Shown here one piece after another: positions 47,695 to 57,480 of a stretch of DNA of 64,000 bases. The notes beneath the pieces are model-generated. The model was not told the origin of the DNA and ran no database searches. It saw only the letters and a program-made list of their open reading frames with translations. The position numbers and the translations under genes were made by a program. The stretch is from Humulus lupulus (taxonomy: Eukaryota; Streptophyta; Magnoliopsida; Rosales; Cannabaceae), in the NCBI RefSeq assembly GCF_963169125.1, contig NC_084793.1, positions 42,651,578 through 42,715,577 on the forward strand, written 5' to 3'. Within the stretch, counting starts at the first letter, position 1, and each line of letters opens with the position of its first letter.

Positions 47695-49924
47695 CTAGCA
47701 CTCCCGCTCAGCATACTTCTCCCTTGCTTCGTTGCTTTCCTCAGCCAAGTGTGGACCTCCACATATAGTGTCTAAGGTAAAGTCCATAGGTCCGGGCTGC
47801 AAGGGTGGAGATCTTTGTCGCTTAAAACCAGGATTGCTGCTGCCTCCTTCTCCTTGGGGTGTCTCTGCCCGGTACTTTCTCAACTTGCCCGACCGGAGAA
47901 AAAATTCTATCTCGTCCTTGAGGTGATTGCATTCATTCGTGTCATGACCATAGTCTCCATGGAAGCAACAAAACTTATTCACATCTCTCTTCCTCATATC
48001 TTTCCTGATGGAGGGAGGCTTCTTGTAGGGAACCTCTTCATGACTAGCAAGATATATCTCTGCTCGGCTGGTCGAGAGAGTGGTGTAATTAGTGAACTGA
48101 GGCTCATACTTGGTTGGATTTTAGTTTGAACTCAACTTTGCTTTCTTTTCTTCATGGTGGTCAGACCCTTTATTTCCACGTTTCTTTCCACCATTATTAG
48201 GAGAGTCAGTTAATCCGCCCGGATTGTTTATGCCATTCTCCTCTTTTTCGATTGCATCATCCAATTTCATATACTTGTCTGCTCGGTCAAGAAATTGTTG
48301 AAGTGTTGAAATTGGATTTCTATGTATGCTATCCCACAAAGGGCTCCAATATGTTATCCCAGCGGATATTGCAACCATCTTCCCCTCGTCTCCTACAGCA
48401 GTTGCTCTATTGGCTTCTCTCATGAATCTTTGTATATAATTCTTTAAAGACTCATCTTTTCCTTGTTTGATATATGCCAAGTGGTTGGCATAAACTGGTG
48501 GAGTCCGGGCAGTGTTGAATTGTCTACAAAACTCCTTCCTGAATGCTTCCTAAGAGGTAATGGAGTTCGGCTTAAACTTCCAATACCATTCTTGGGCAGT
48601 ATCCGACAATGTAGTCGGGAAAACTCTACATTGATAATCGTCACTTACTCCGAGCAATTCCATTTGGTCCTCGAACTTCCCAACATGTCTGATGGGATTT
48701 GCCTTTTCTGTATATACTGGCAGAACCGGTGCTTTATATTTTGCCGGCGGCTAGGCTGCTCTAATCCGGGCACAAAATGGGCTGCCACTCCGGTGGTCTA
48801 TTGCATCATCCCGGAAGGGCGTTTTGACAAACCTTGCACTGCAGCTGTTAGCACGTCAAGCTGGGCTTGGATGACTGGTGCAACTGATGAAGTTCCAAGG
48901 TCTTGACCGCCTAGTTGGGCATTACCATCTGGTGCACTGTCGTCAAGTATTTCTACTTGACTGGCAGGGTGGTTCATATTTTTCCCTTCGACCAGGACGG
49001 CCCTTCTCTTGTTGGTGATAACGTCCCTCAGATCCTTCTGGGAAGCATGCTCTCCTGCCCAATCGAACACCGTACTCTTCGATTTTCCAGAGGGCTTACT
49101 ACGCGGGACTTGCTCTCTTCTACTACGCTGCTGGCCGGGGTGCAGTGGAGGCTTTTTGGTACGTCTCGGGCAGTCTTTTCCTCCTTGTTGATCGTTGCCC
49201 TCCTTTTCCTTTGACTGGTCGATGTGATGACTATCAGTCGCATCACGACCATGCCCATCTTTGAATTGTGAAGTATTCTTATCTTGAGGATTCTTGGTCT
49301 GATCCTGCCTGGGTGGAGTCTTTTTACTGCCCGATCGGTGACTCCCTGATCTAGAAGTCTTTGATCGGTGGCTCCCGGAGGGGGTTCTAGAGTGCTCCCT
49401 TTGCATCGAGGCAGTTCTGGATCGGTCCCCATCATCTTCCCGACCAGGGGGTTACTCCTGCTTCTGTCCGGTCCACGAGAATTGGCTCTGTCAGTGGTCC
49501 TCCGATCAGCATTATTATTTTTTGCTCCCTGGGTGGCTGCTTGTGCCGCGACTTGAGAATTGGCTTTGGCCAATTGGGTAGCCGCTTCTGGAGCAAGTGC
49601 TGTTTCACGATGTCTCCGGTCGACTTCCTCCTGTCGCTGTCTGAGCTCTTCGCTTCTGGCCTCCATATCGTGTCTTTGCTGCTCTAACACAGCTCTCTGC
49701 TTGGCCATCTCTTCAGCGAAAGACTCCTGCCGAGCATTGAATTGCACCATCTCCTCTTGGAAAGCACCTATTGCTTCCTGGAGTTGTTCAACTTCTGGAG
49801 TGGTCTCCTCGAGAAACACCCTGGGCTCAGTCTCTAGGTTCTGCAGTCCAGGCTCTTCTGATCTAGCAGACACCTTTGATGTGCCTGACTTTTTGGATGC
49901 CACACTGGTATTCTTGGGCGCCAT
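47695..49924 (-). pseudogene. gag: E3 gag, Tat type, broken
   Basis: Starts MAPKNTSVASKK at 49924, then a coiled coil (about residues 40-110, FQEEMVQFNARQESFAEEMA). The frame shifts near 49440 into the Arg/Ser/His-rich linker (49406-48798: SRTPSGSHRSKTSRSGSHRS), which ends at a TAG. The gag core is split over several frames with a stop near 48552 and another frame change near 48480; 48480-48121 gives IKQGKDESLKNYIQRFMREA. The zinc finger piece is 47997-47695 (KFCCFHGDYGHDTNECNHL), ending with the proline-rich SPPLQPGP. Compared with E2, the start codon is kept and the Gln codon that became TAG in E2 is intact. Confidence 0.85.
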
Positions 49925-49959
49925 CTTGATATGATAGTCGTGTGTTTCTTCTCTTCAGG

Positions 49960-49980
49960 CTCTCAATGAAAGCACCAAAA
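49960..49980 (-). other. E3 primer region
   Basis: CTCTCAATGAAAGCACCA on the plus strand, adjacent to the 5' LTR; identical to the E1 site at 62815-62835. Confidence 0.62.
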
Positions 49981-50986
49981 TGTTGACCACGATTTTGGCC
50001 AACGACGAGTAGACGTCAAAACTACAATAAACCTTCAAGATAAAAAATATGACACAGATAATTTTATAGTGGTTCAGCCCCAATTTATTGGTAATAGCCT
50101 AATCCACTTAGAGTTGTGATATATTTAGCCTACACTTAAGATCAGATGAACTTGAGCCAACTGAGTTTCTTAAGTGCAAGTAGAAAATACAGAGTTTCTC
50201 TCTCTAAACTCTCTCAGAAAATGCCCCAAGAATGTACCAAGTAACAATCCCCAAAATCTCAAAACGAGAGAGTTTTCTCAGTCCCCAAAAGATAAGATCC
50301 CCCTAAATGATTTCATGAGCCATTTATTTATAGGCTCATGGATCGTACATAAATATCTCCTTTTTACCGGGTCTTTGGTTCTTCCAACAGAATTTAATTA
50401 ATAAAATATAACTAAATCTAATATTACAACAATATGGCTATTATTCTGATATATCTAAGAGATTCCCGCACAGGTATGACCGATTCTTGTTGATGCCGTT
50501 ACTGGGATCTTTTCCGTAGCCCTGCTCTGTTTAGTCGGTCCACACCACACCCAGGAGGAAAACTGAAGGGCCAAAGCACTCCACTGGTCGGCTAAACACT
50601 TGACTGGGCAGACAAGCTCCTGACTGGGCGAACAAGCACATGAATGGGCGGACTAGCACCTGACTGGGCGGACAAGCGCTTGACTCGGCAGACAAGCACC
50701 TGACTGGGCGGACAAGCACCTGACTGGGCGGACAAGCACTTGACTGGGCGGGCAAGCACCTGACTGGTCCAACATGACACTTCTCTGGTCTAGCATGACA
50801 CTTGACTGGTCAGTCAAAAATCTTCACTAGTCGGACAGAAATTCTATCAGATGGGTCAGATCACTTTATCACAACTCCGAAGAGCCAATATATTTATTGA
50901 CTATTAATGTGTCGTTCACGGACCATGTATTGCCACTTGTCACTTTTGATTGCCACGTCATCGAACTCCAATTTTTGGGGATAACA
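49981..50986 (-). repeat. E3 5' LTR
   Basis: 1006 bp, same length and ends as the 3' LTR. TATA box on the minus strand near 50325-50335; 20-bp array at 50599-50778. Confidence 0.93.
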
Positions 50987-51462
50987 GTAGGAAATGCAGT
51001 TCTCCCATTCATTGGGATGAGATAGGAGAAAGGAAATACTTGGGTCCTGAGGTAGTTAAGAGGACCAATGAGGCCATTGAGAAGATCAGAGCTCGGATGC
51101 TCACTTCTCAAAGCAGACAGAAAAGTTATGTTGATCCCAAACGTAGGAACGTAGAGTTCCAAGTGGGAGACTATGTCTTCCTTAGAGTCTCACCATGGAA
51201 ATGGGTGAGGAGATTCGGTAAGAAGGGAAAGTTGGGCCCTAGATTTTTGGGACCATTTGAGATCCTTGAAAGGATTGGTCAGGTGGCCTATAGGTTGGCC
51301 TTACCTCCATCATTGTTGGCCGTACATAATGTATTTCATATTTCGGCTCTTCGAAAATATGTGTCAGACGTAACTCATGTGTTGAGTTACGAGAATCTGG
51401 AGCCTGAGGCAGATCTCTCCTATGAGGAACAACCAGTCCAGATACTTGACAGGAAGGAAAAG
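50987..51462 (+). pseudogene. pol: E4 integrase C-terminal domain
   Basis: Starts right after the GTAGG duplication in frame with the integrase upstream of E3 (LYGR | KCSSPIHWDE). It holds the GPY/F-type C-terminal module: KSYVDPKRRNVEFQVGDYVF, LGPRFLGPFEILERIGQVAY (about 51235-51295), and VHNVFHISALRKY. It ends in PVQILDRKEK at 51462, exactly where chromovirus chromodomains normally begin; the next base is the first of the Cassandra LTR. The chromodomain, which would target insertion to heterochromatin, is therefore missing. Confidence 0.88.
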
Positions 51463-51834
51463 TGTGACAGTCAATATCCCTTGATCTGTAGGGGGAAAGA
51501 CCGGGTAAAGTTGTGCAATCCCATATCGTCTAGGGAGGTCAAGTGTGATGATACTAAGACGGTGTAGGTATGGGACTACACAGTTAAAGAGGACTTAAAT
51601 GGATTGATGGGTACTACCTATGCCAACAAGATTCGTCTTCTTTTCAGTAGCCCATCACTTGAGAACTCCAAAGTTAAGCGTGCTTGACCTGAAGTAGTCT
51701 CATGATGGGTGACCTTCTAGGAAGTTTTCCCAGGAAGCGTGCGAGTGAGGACAAAGCACGCTGGAAAGACTTGTGTTAGTTTGCAGGGCCAGTCGTCATT
51801 CTAGGAAACAACCATAGTGACGTGGGACGTTACA
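51463..51834 (+). mobile_element. Cassandra-type LTR with 5S-rRNA-like promoter
   Basis: 372 bp from TGTGACAGTC to GACGTTACA. Positions 51650-51745 align with plant 5S rRNA (see next entry), which is the hallmark of Cassandra, a small non-coding LTR retrotransposon transcribed by RNA polymerase III. Only one LTR is present. The left flank is AAAAG of E4 pol and the right flank is CCTAC, so it has no target duplication of its own; instead CCTAC pairs with the left flank of E4. Confidence 0.85.
51650..51745 (+). promoter_or_regulatory. 5S-rRNA-derived internal promoter in the Cassandra LTR
   Basis: Contains GAACTCCAAAGTTAAGCGTG followed by CTTG (box A region) and GATGGGTGACC (box C), with the plant 5S spacing and the following 'ttctaggaagt' matching 5S 'ctcctgggaagt'. 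The 5' third of 5S is not well preserved. Not a functional 5S gene, because it lacks the 5S ends and sits within LTR termini. Confidence 0.85.
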
Positions 51835-52212
51835 CCTACAGTGCCTGGTCGAGGTACCATATAGAAGGAGGGGTAATCTTGCCCTTGCATGACTTTTTCC
51901 AAGGGGTGGCCAACTACTTCAAGGTTGCCCCTTTCCAAATAACTCCCAATGGATATAGATTACTTTCAGCACTCTATATCCTATACAACCACAAAAAATG
52001 GCATGTGCCTACTCCTCGTGAGATCAACTATCTGTTCGATCTCAAATCCAACCCCAATCAAAGAAACACGGGGTTTTTCCACTTCTATCACCAGGAATCC
52101 GCTCGTACATTCCTGAGTGACATAACTTATAAGTCCAACTTGGAAAAGTACTTCCAGGAGTACTTCCTCATGAATGACTTGGTTGCCAACAACATGGCCT
52201 TCACGTGAGGAG
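51835..52212 (+). pseudogene. E1 aORF, conserved domain exon
   Basis: Resumes the antisense ORF after E4: SAWSRYHIEGGVILPL, FFQGVANYFKVAPFQITPNG, ALYILYNHKKWHVPTPREIN, YLFDLKSNPNQRNTGFF. This matches what is annotated in plants as 'putative gypsy type transposon' (Pfam Transposase_28-like), found in antisense ORFs of Tat elements. A TGA (52206-52208) follows, next to a candidate splice donor GAG|GTAAAC at 52213. Function in the family is unknown. Confidence 0.7.
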
Positions 52213-53573
52213 GTAAACTCTTAATCTCTGTTCGACATTCCACTAGTCATTTTTCATCTTTTCCTTGTCCTTAGTTGGTTTGCATTGTATCTAGGTCCAT
52301 GGTATTGACCATACCCTACTCCAGAAATGGAGATAAGAGCCGCAGCCTTGGACAGCATGACGAATATAGAAAAAAGCATCAAGGAGCTGGTCACTGAGAG
52401 CAATTTGAGGTTGGTCAGTCTTTTAGAACCTCACCAGGAGGTGCCACCGGAGAGGGCATTGAAGGAAAAAAAAACCTGATCAGTAGCAAGATGTGTCACA
52501 GCCCCAAAGGCGTCGACCAACGGGAGTGACCATTCGAGAGCCAAGCCCCAACACTCGTCCAGCCAGTACCCCTCCCCAATATAGGAGGGTAAAACAAAAA
52601 TTACCTGAATATGCCGGTCCTATACTCGAATCCTCTAACGAGAACGGTATATATTTTTACTCTTAGATAAACTGCCCATCACTAATCATTTATTTGATAG
52701 GGACGTCAACTTTAAATTTATGACCAGTAGTTTTAGTTTGGACTTCTTCGAGATAGATAGTGAGTATAGCAGTAGTTCTTTGAATAATGTAGCGACCAGT
52801 AATTGTAGTTCGGGTATATCACTTAGAATTCCTTTTAGTTTGTTTCCTTATCATGCAAAATAATTTCTTGACTTATCTGCTCGTTTTTTTTCCTTCTAGT
52901 CATGCAGACTGTTGACACGTTCGACATCTATACTTCTGGAGGCAAACCGGCCAACTCGAAGAAATCGAGCAGAAAAAACACTGGAGATGCCAGCGGGGAA
53001 CCTTCGAGGAAAAGGATGCGATCAGAAGATCCTCCAGCACCTACTCCTTCCAGAACCACAACACCTCCTCCCCCTCCTCGCGTCGTGCCCTCCAGCGACC
53101 AAGCAGCTTTGGCGGTAGAGTCATTGAGCAATGTCTATTGCTCAACCAACGATAGACTTCAAAACTTAATCAAGCATCATCGCAACCAAGAAGCTTTTGC
53201 TTCTCTATCCTCGCTAAAATATAACCAAGCTACAAGAGGATCTGGAGGCAAGCATGAAAGAAGCAAACGACCTAGAGGATCGAGTGAAGCTGCTCAAAGA
53301 ACAAAATGCCAAAACCTGGAGAAGTTCTGAGGAGCTGCATTCACTTGCTTTTGCATGTTCTGGAAGAACAACCCAGGGGAAAACATCGACTATCTGCCTG
53401 AGCAGGTAAAATAAGCCAAACTCACCAAGTGCGCTGCTCGCTTAGAGGAGGAGAAAGATGCCCCAGAGTCTCCTGAAATTTCCTTGGCGATGGGCATCGA
53501 CAGTGCTGAGGAAGAAGCTGACCCTTCATTCGACCAACAGCCTCAGCAGGACCCCTCTTCAACTGCACAGTAG
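52213..53573 (+). pseudogene. E1 aORF, downstream exons
   Basis: Candidate introns with GT...AG ends: 52213-52294, 52647-52700 and one ending at 52899 (pyrimidine-rich 'tttttttccttctag'). The last exon (from about 52900) encodes a Ser/Lys/Pro-rich stretch with a basic cluster (SRKNTGDASGEPSRKRMRSE), a poly-Pro run (TPPPPPRV), then a charged region, frame-shifted near 53160, ending EEEADPSFDQQPQQDPSSTAQ-like at the TAG 53571-53573. Exon 2 has several stops. The basic cluster looks like a nuclear localisation signal (inference). Confidence 0.55.
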
Positions 53574-54219
53574 ATGTTTTTTGTTTATGTAACTAAAACA
53601 CCAGAACAGATTGTTTGCGGAGTTAAGAAAATTTGCTGCCTACGGCAATTTTATTTACTTTTAAATTTTTTAATTACATTCAAGCAGAAATTTCTCGCGG
53701 TGTAAAAACATTTCATTTTGATATTATAATAGTTGCACATTACTATTGATATTATAACATCTGCTCGTGTGACCGAACTTAGCATAACCCTTTATTACTA
53801 TTTCACAAAATTAACTAAAAATTCTAAAAAAATACTCTAAGTTTTGTAGTATGCTTTCCCTTATTTTGATCGTGTGTTTACATATGTTTATGATATGCTT
53901 TGCTCGCTTAGTATGTCATAAGCCCCCCAAGTGATCGAGGAGTTTAAGGTTCTCAGTCACTTTCCCCTGACCAATTCATGTTCGAACATTACCGCTCGTG
54001 TACTTATAAATAATCAATGATAATATAGCAAAGCAACACATGTAATGAGAAAATACTTGTAATAAATACAATAATTGGCAAGAATAACTGGCTGCGCACA
54101 GTTCCTTTTATTTCTTGTAAAAAAAATGGACAAAATTTGGACATCTAACTGGCTAGCCCTTGTTCAAAAAACTTGTAAAAAGTAAAACTAATACAAGCCA
54201 AATCTTTTAAAATAAATGT
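53574..54219. other. E1 spacer between pol and aORF, with internal polypurine tract
   Basis: The two genes converge: aORF ends at 53573 on plus, pol ends at 54220 on minus. The spacer holds an internal polypurine tract on the minus strand at 53921-53934 (TCACTTGGGGGGCT), also found in E2 and E3. No frame. Confidence 0.7.
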
Positions 54220-55330
54220 TCATTGATAGTACTTGCGCAGGTGTTCTCCATTCCAATAGCGAGGAACGAGATCTCCATTTAAGCGAGCAAGTTTGTAGGT
54301 GCCTGGTTGAAGAATTTCTTCAATTTGATACGTACCCTCCCAGTTTGGTCTGAGCACTCCAGTAGCTTGATCACGAGTGTTGAGAAAAATTCTTCTAAGT
54401 ACAAAATCTCCCACATCAAACTTTCTTTCGCGTATGTTGGAGTTAAAATATCGAGCTACCTTTTGTTGATAAGTTGTCACTCGTAGTTGAGCTTGCTCAT
54501 GTCTTTCGTTGACCAATTCCAAAGACTCCATTAATAATTGGTTATTTGTATTCTGGTTGTATGTCATCCTTTTATGTGATGGTGGATCTAACTCAACTGG
54601 TAACATGGCTTCATACCCATAGGCTAAGGAAAATGGTGTATAGCCAGTTGTTGTTCGGTGAGATATCTATATGACCAGAGTACTTCTGGCAATTGTTATG
54701 GCCACGCTGTCTTTGCTTCTTCGAGCCTCTTCTTCAGTGTGTCCTTCAGAGTTTTGTTCACAGCTTCTACCTGACCGTTGGCTTGTGGATGGGCAACTGA
54801 AGAAAAGATCTTCGTTATGCCATGCCGCTCGCTGAAATCGGTAAACAGATCGTTGTCAAATTGTGTGTCATTATCTGATACAATCTTTTTCGACAATCCA
54901 TACTGACATACAATGTTTTTAACAACAAATCCAGCACTTTCTTTGTTGTGATTTTCACGAGCGGTTTAGCTTTAGCCCACTTAGTAAAGTAGTCGACAAC
55001 AACTACTGCATACTTGACATTCCCCTTTTCTGTTGGCAAGGATCTGATTAGATCTATTCCCCAGACTGCGAATGGCCATGGGCTTTGCATCTGTTTAAGC
55101 TAATTTGGGATTGCTTGGGGTATCTTGGAGAATCGTTGACATTTATCACACTTCTTAACGAATTCCATGGAATCCTCGATCATCGTAGGCCAGAAATACC
55201 CCTGTCGAAGAATCTTCTTTGACAAACTTTTCCCCTCAGCATGATCTCCACAAAATCCTTTATGTACTTCTCTCATCAATTCTTTAACTTTTTCTTTGGA
55301 GATACATCTTAATATAGGCATTGAATATCC
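54220..55330 (-). pseudogene. pol: E1 integrase, broken
   Basis: Minus-strand pieces. Zinc-binding H..H..C..C is intact (HKGFCGDHAEGKSLSKKI, then CDKCQRF; 55100-55321). Catalytic core: WGIDLI (first Asp, about 55040-55055), IVSDNDTQF (second Asp, 54855-54890), GQVEAVNKTLKDTL (Glu, about 54745-54780) are all present. Breaks: TAG/TAA near 55098, a frame change near 54900, and another between 54606 and 54696. The C-terminal part ends VPRYWNGEHLRKYYQ at 54220, a typical Tat pol end. Confidence 0.87.
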
Positions 55331-56430
55331 TCGTCGATATATGATTCCATCGAGCAGGATAAATCGAGTTGATTACCTTTGCAGTGTCCTCGCCTTATTC
55401 CTATCTGCTCGTAACAATCCTTGTTCGAGATATTGAATGATCGGAGTCATCCACGTGTTGGACACTTGTATTACTAGGGAAGATTTTTCCACTTAAATGT
55501 TGGGTGCTGATAAGCGGTCGACCGGTACTATTCTTAAAGTGTCGGCATCTTTGGCGCTTGCTAACTTGGCAAAGGCATTATCGTTTGAGTTCTGGTCGTG
55601 GGGTACTTGCTGGAGAGTATACTTCTCGAACTATGCTAGTAAGTCCTTCGCCTTGTTTAGACACACAACCATCTTAAGACCCCAAGCTTGATATTCTCCA
55701 ATAATCTTATTAACAACCAGATGGGAATCACTTTATATTTCTATTGACTTTATGTTCATCTCCTTAGCTAGTCTCAAACCACCGAGCAGTGCCTCGTACT
55801 CGACTTCATTGTTGGAGACTGTAAAGTTGAATGTAATTGCATAGTGAAATCGATGTCCCTCAAGGGTGGTTAAGATCAACCCCACTCCTGCGTTGTGCTC
55901 GTTAGATGACCCATCTATAAATAGTCTCTAGGTGGGTGTTTGGTCTTGATCATTTGTCTCTATAATCGGCTCGCTGGGAGGGAGTCCGATGAATTCAGCT
56001 ATGAAATCCGCTACAGCCTATCCCTTTATGTCTGCTTGAGGTGCTTACGAAATTTCGAACTGTCCCAGCTCAACTGCCCATTTTAATAGTCGACCAGCGG
56101 CTTTTGGTTTCTGCAAGACTTGTCGTAGTGGCTGGTCGGTAAGAACTATTATGGGTTGAGCTTGAAATTAGGGTCGCAGTTTTCTAGATGCCATGATCAA
56201 GCAGCAAGGCGATTTCTCTATAGCCGGATATCGCAATTCTGTTCCCACTAGCCTATTACTTGTGTAGTATACTGCTTTTTAAATGTTGTCTTCCTCCTTG
56301 ATCAAAACAACACTCGTAGCATACTCTGTTATGGCTAAGTAGATGTACAAAGTCTCTCATTCGACCGACTTGGACAAAATGGGCGGTCACAACATGTGGG
56401 ACTTAAGTGCCTGAAAATCTTGTTTTCATT
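55331..56430 (-). pseudogene. pol: E1 RNase H and extra archaeal-type RNase H, broken
   Basis: Two RNase H-like regions in tandem. The first (about 56000-56430) follows the RT connection and carries several stops. The second (about 55640-55930) gives FIDGSSNEHNAGVGLILTT, NNEVEYEALLGGLRLA and SDSHLVVNKIIGEYQ: the Asp, Glu, Asp pattern of an active RNase H, with a stop before SDSH. A second RNase H of this kind is a known feature of plant Tat elements. Frame is interrupted at least six times. Confidence 0.78.
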
Positions 56431-57480
56431 ATTTTGTCCACTCGAAATTTTTATTTCCTCTTAGTAGATTAAAAAATGGGAAGCATTTGTCTGTAGACTT
56501 AGATATGAATCTATTCAGAGCCGCGATTCTCCCTGTCAGGCTTTGTACATCTTTAACTTTGGCTGGTGATTGCACTCGATCAATGCTCGAATCTTTTCGA
56601 GATTGGCTTCGATTCCCCGCGAGTTTACTATGAATCCCAAAAAATTTCTTGATCCAACACCAAAGGAACACTTGAGAGGATTAAGATTCATTTGATATTT
56701 GTTCAAGATGTTGTAGCATTCCTGCAAGTCCTTGATGTGTTTTCCAACCTTTCTCGACTTGACCAACATATCATTGACGTAAACCTCCATGTTTTTACCA
56801 ATCTTCTCTTTGAACATGTGGTTGACTAGTCGCTGGTAAGTCACATCAGCATTTTTCAAACTAAAGGGCATTACTTTGTAGCAGTAAAGCCCAGTATCTG
56901 TTCGAAAGCTAGTGTGCTCTTCATCAGGTGGATGCATACTAATTTGATTATAACTAGAATATGCATCAATGAATGACAACATTTCATGTCCTGATGTAGC
57001 ATCGACTAGCTGGTCGATTCTTGGAAGTGGGAAACAATCCTTCGAGCAGGCTTTATTAAGGTTTGTGAAATCCACGCACATCATCCACTTACCATTTGGT
57101 TTAGGAACTAGTACGGGATTTGAGACCCAAGATGGATAAAACGCTACCCTGATGAATCCATTTTCCTTCAGCTTCTCGACTTCTTCTTTTAAGGCTTTAC
57201 ACCTGTCCTTGTTGAGCAGCCTTTTTTTTGTTGCACTGGTGGGTGGTTTTTTTCTATATTCAAGACATGGATAATAACTGATGGGTCTATCCCGACCATG
57301 TATTTATGCGACCAGGCAAATACCTCCTGGTTCCTCTTCAAAAACTCCACCAGTTTTTTTTATTGTTGTCTCTAAGTTTTTACCGACTTTCACAACCCTG
57401 GTTGAATCTTCCTCTTCTAGTTGGACCTCCTCGAGGTTTACCATGAGCCCAATGTTTTCTTCTAAATCCCCAAAGTGAGA
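56431..57480 (-). pseudogene. pol: E1 reverse transcriptase, active-site mutated
   Basis: Core at 57084-56536: MMCVDFTNLNKACSKDCFPL, LSFIDAYSSYNQISMHPPDE, TSFRTDTGLYCYKVMPFSLK. The active site reads YVNDMLVKS: Asn (56773-56775) replaces the first Asp of the YxDD motif, so the enzyme would be inactive even without stops. The piece continues into the thumb and ends at a frame change near 56580; 56671-56429 continues (SLTGRIAALNRFISK). The upstream linker 57492-57304 is acidic. Frameshifts near 57090-57300. Confidence 0.87.

Larger units (their letters stand above)
44629..50986 (-). mobile_element. E3: complete gag-only Tat derivative in E4 integrase
   Basis: 6358 bp, flanked by GTAGG (44624-44628, 50987-50991). 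Both LTRs are exactly 1006 bp. Minus-strand order: 5' LTR, primer region, gag, spacer, GC-rich region, PPT, 3' LTR. No protease, RT, RNase H or integrase. Structure and sequence match E2, though the LTRs differ between E2 and E3 by extra sequence and different tandem arrays. By eye the two LTRs differ at a few percent, so this is one of the younger insertions. Confidence 0.92.
18834..51834 (+). mobile_element. E4: Tekay-like chromovirus with chimeric right end
   Basis: Plus-strand element flanked by CCTAC (18829-18833 and 51835-51839). Order: 5' LTR 18834-34748 (interrupted by E5), initiator-tRNA-Met primer site, leader (interrupted by S5), gag, protease, reverse transcriptase (interrupted by S6), RNase H, integrase (interrupted by E3). 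After integrase the expected chromodomain, PPT and 3' LTR are absent; a Cassandra LTR takes their place and touches the right CCTAC. Without insertions the element is roughly 7.5 kb. Genes are riddled with stops. The family name rests on primer type, LTR length and protein motifs. Confidence 0.8.

Noticed and set aside
51650..51745. A host 5S rRNA gene
   Set aside because: Only the internal promoter part resembles 5S and it lies within TG...CA LTR ends; the 5' third and the proper 3' end of 5S are missing.
51463..51834. Ordinary Cassandra insertion with its own target duplication
   Set aside because: Left flank AAAAG and right flank CCTAC do not match, whereas CCTAC matches the left flank of E4.
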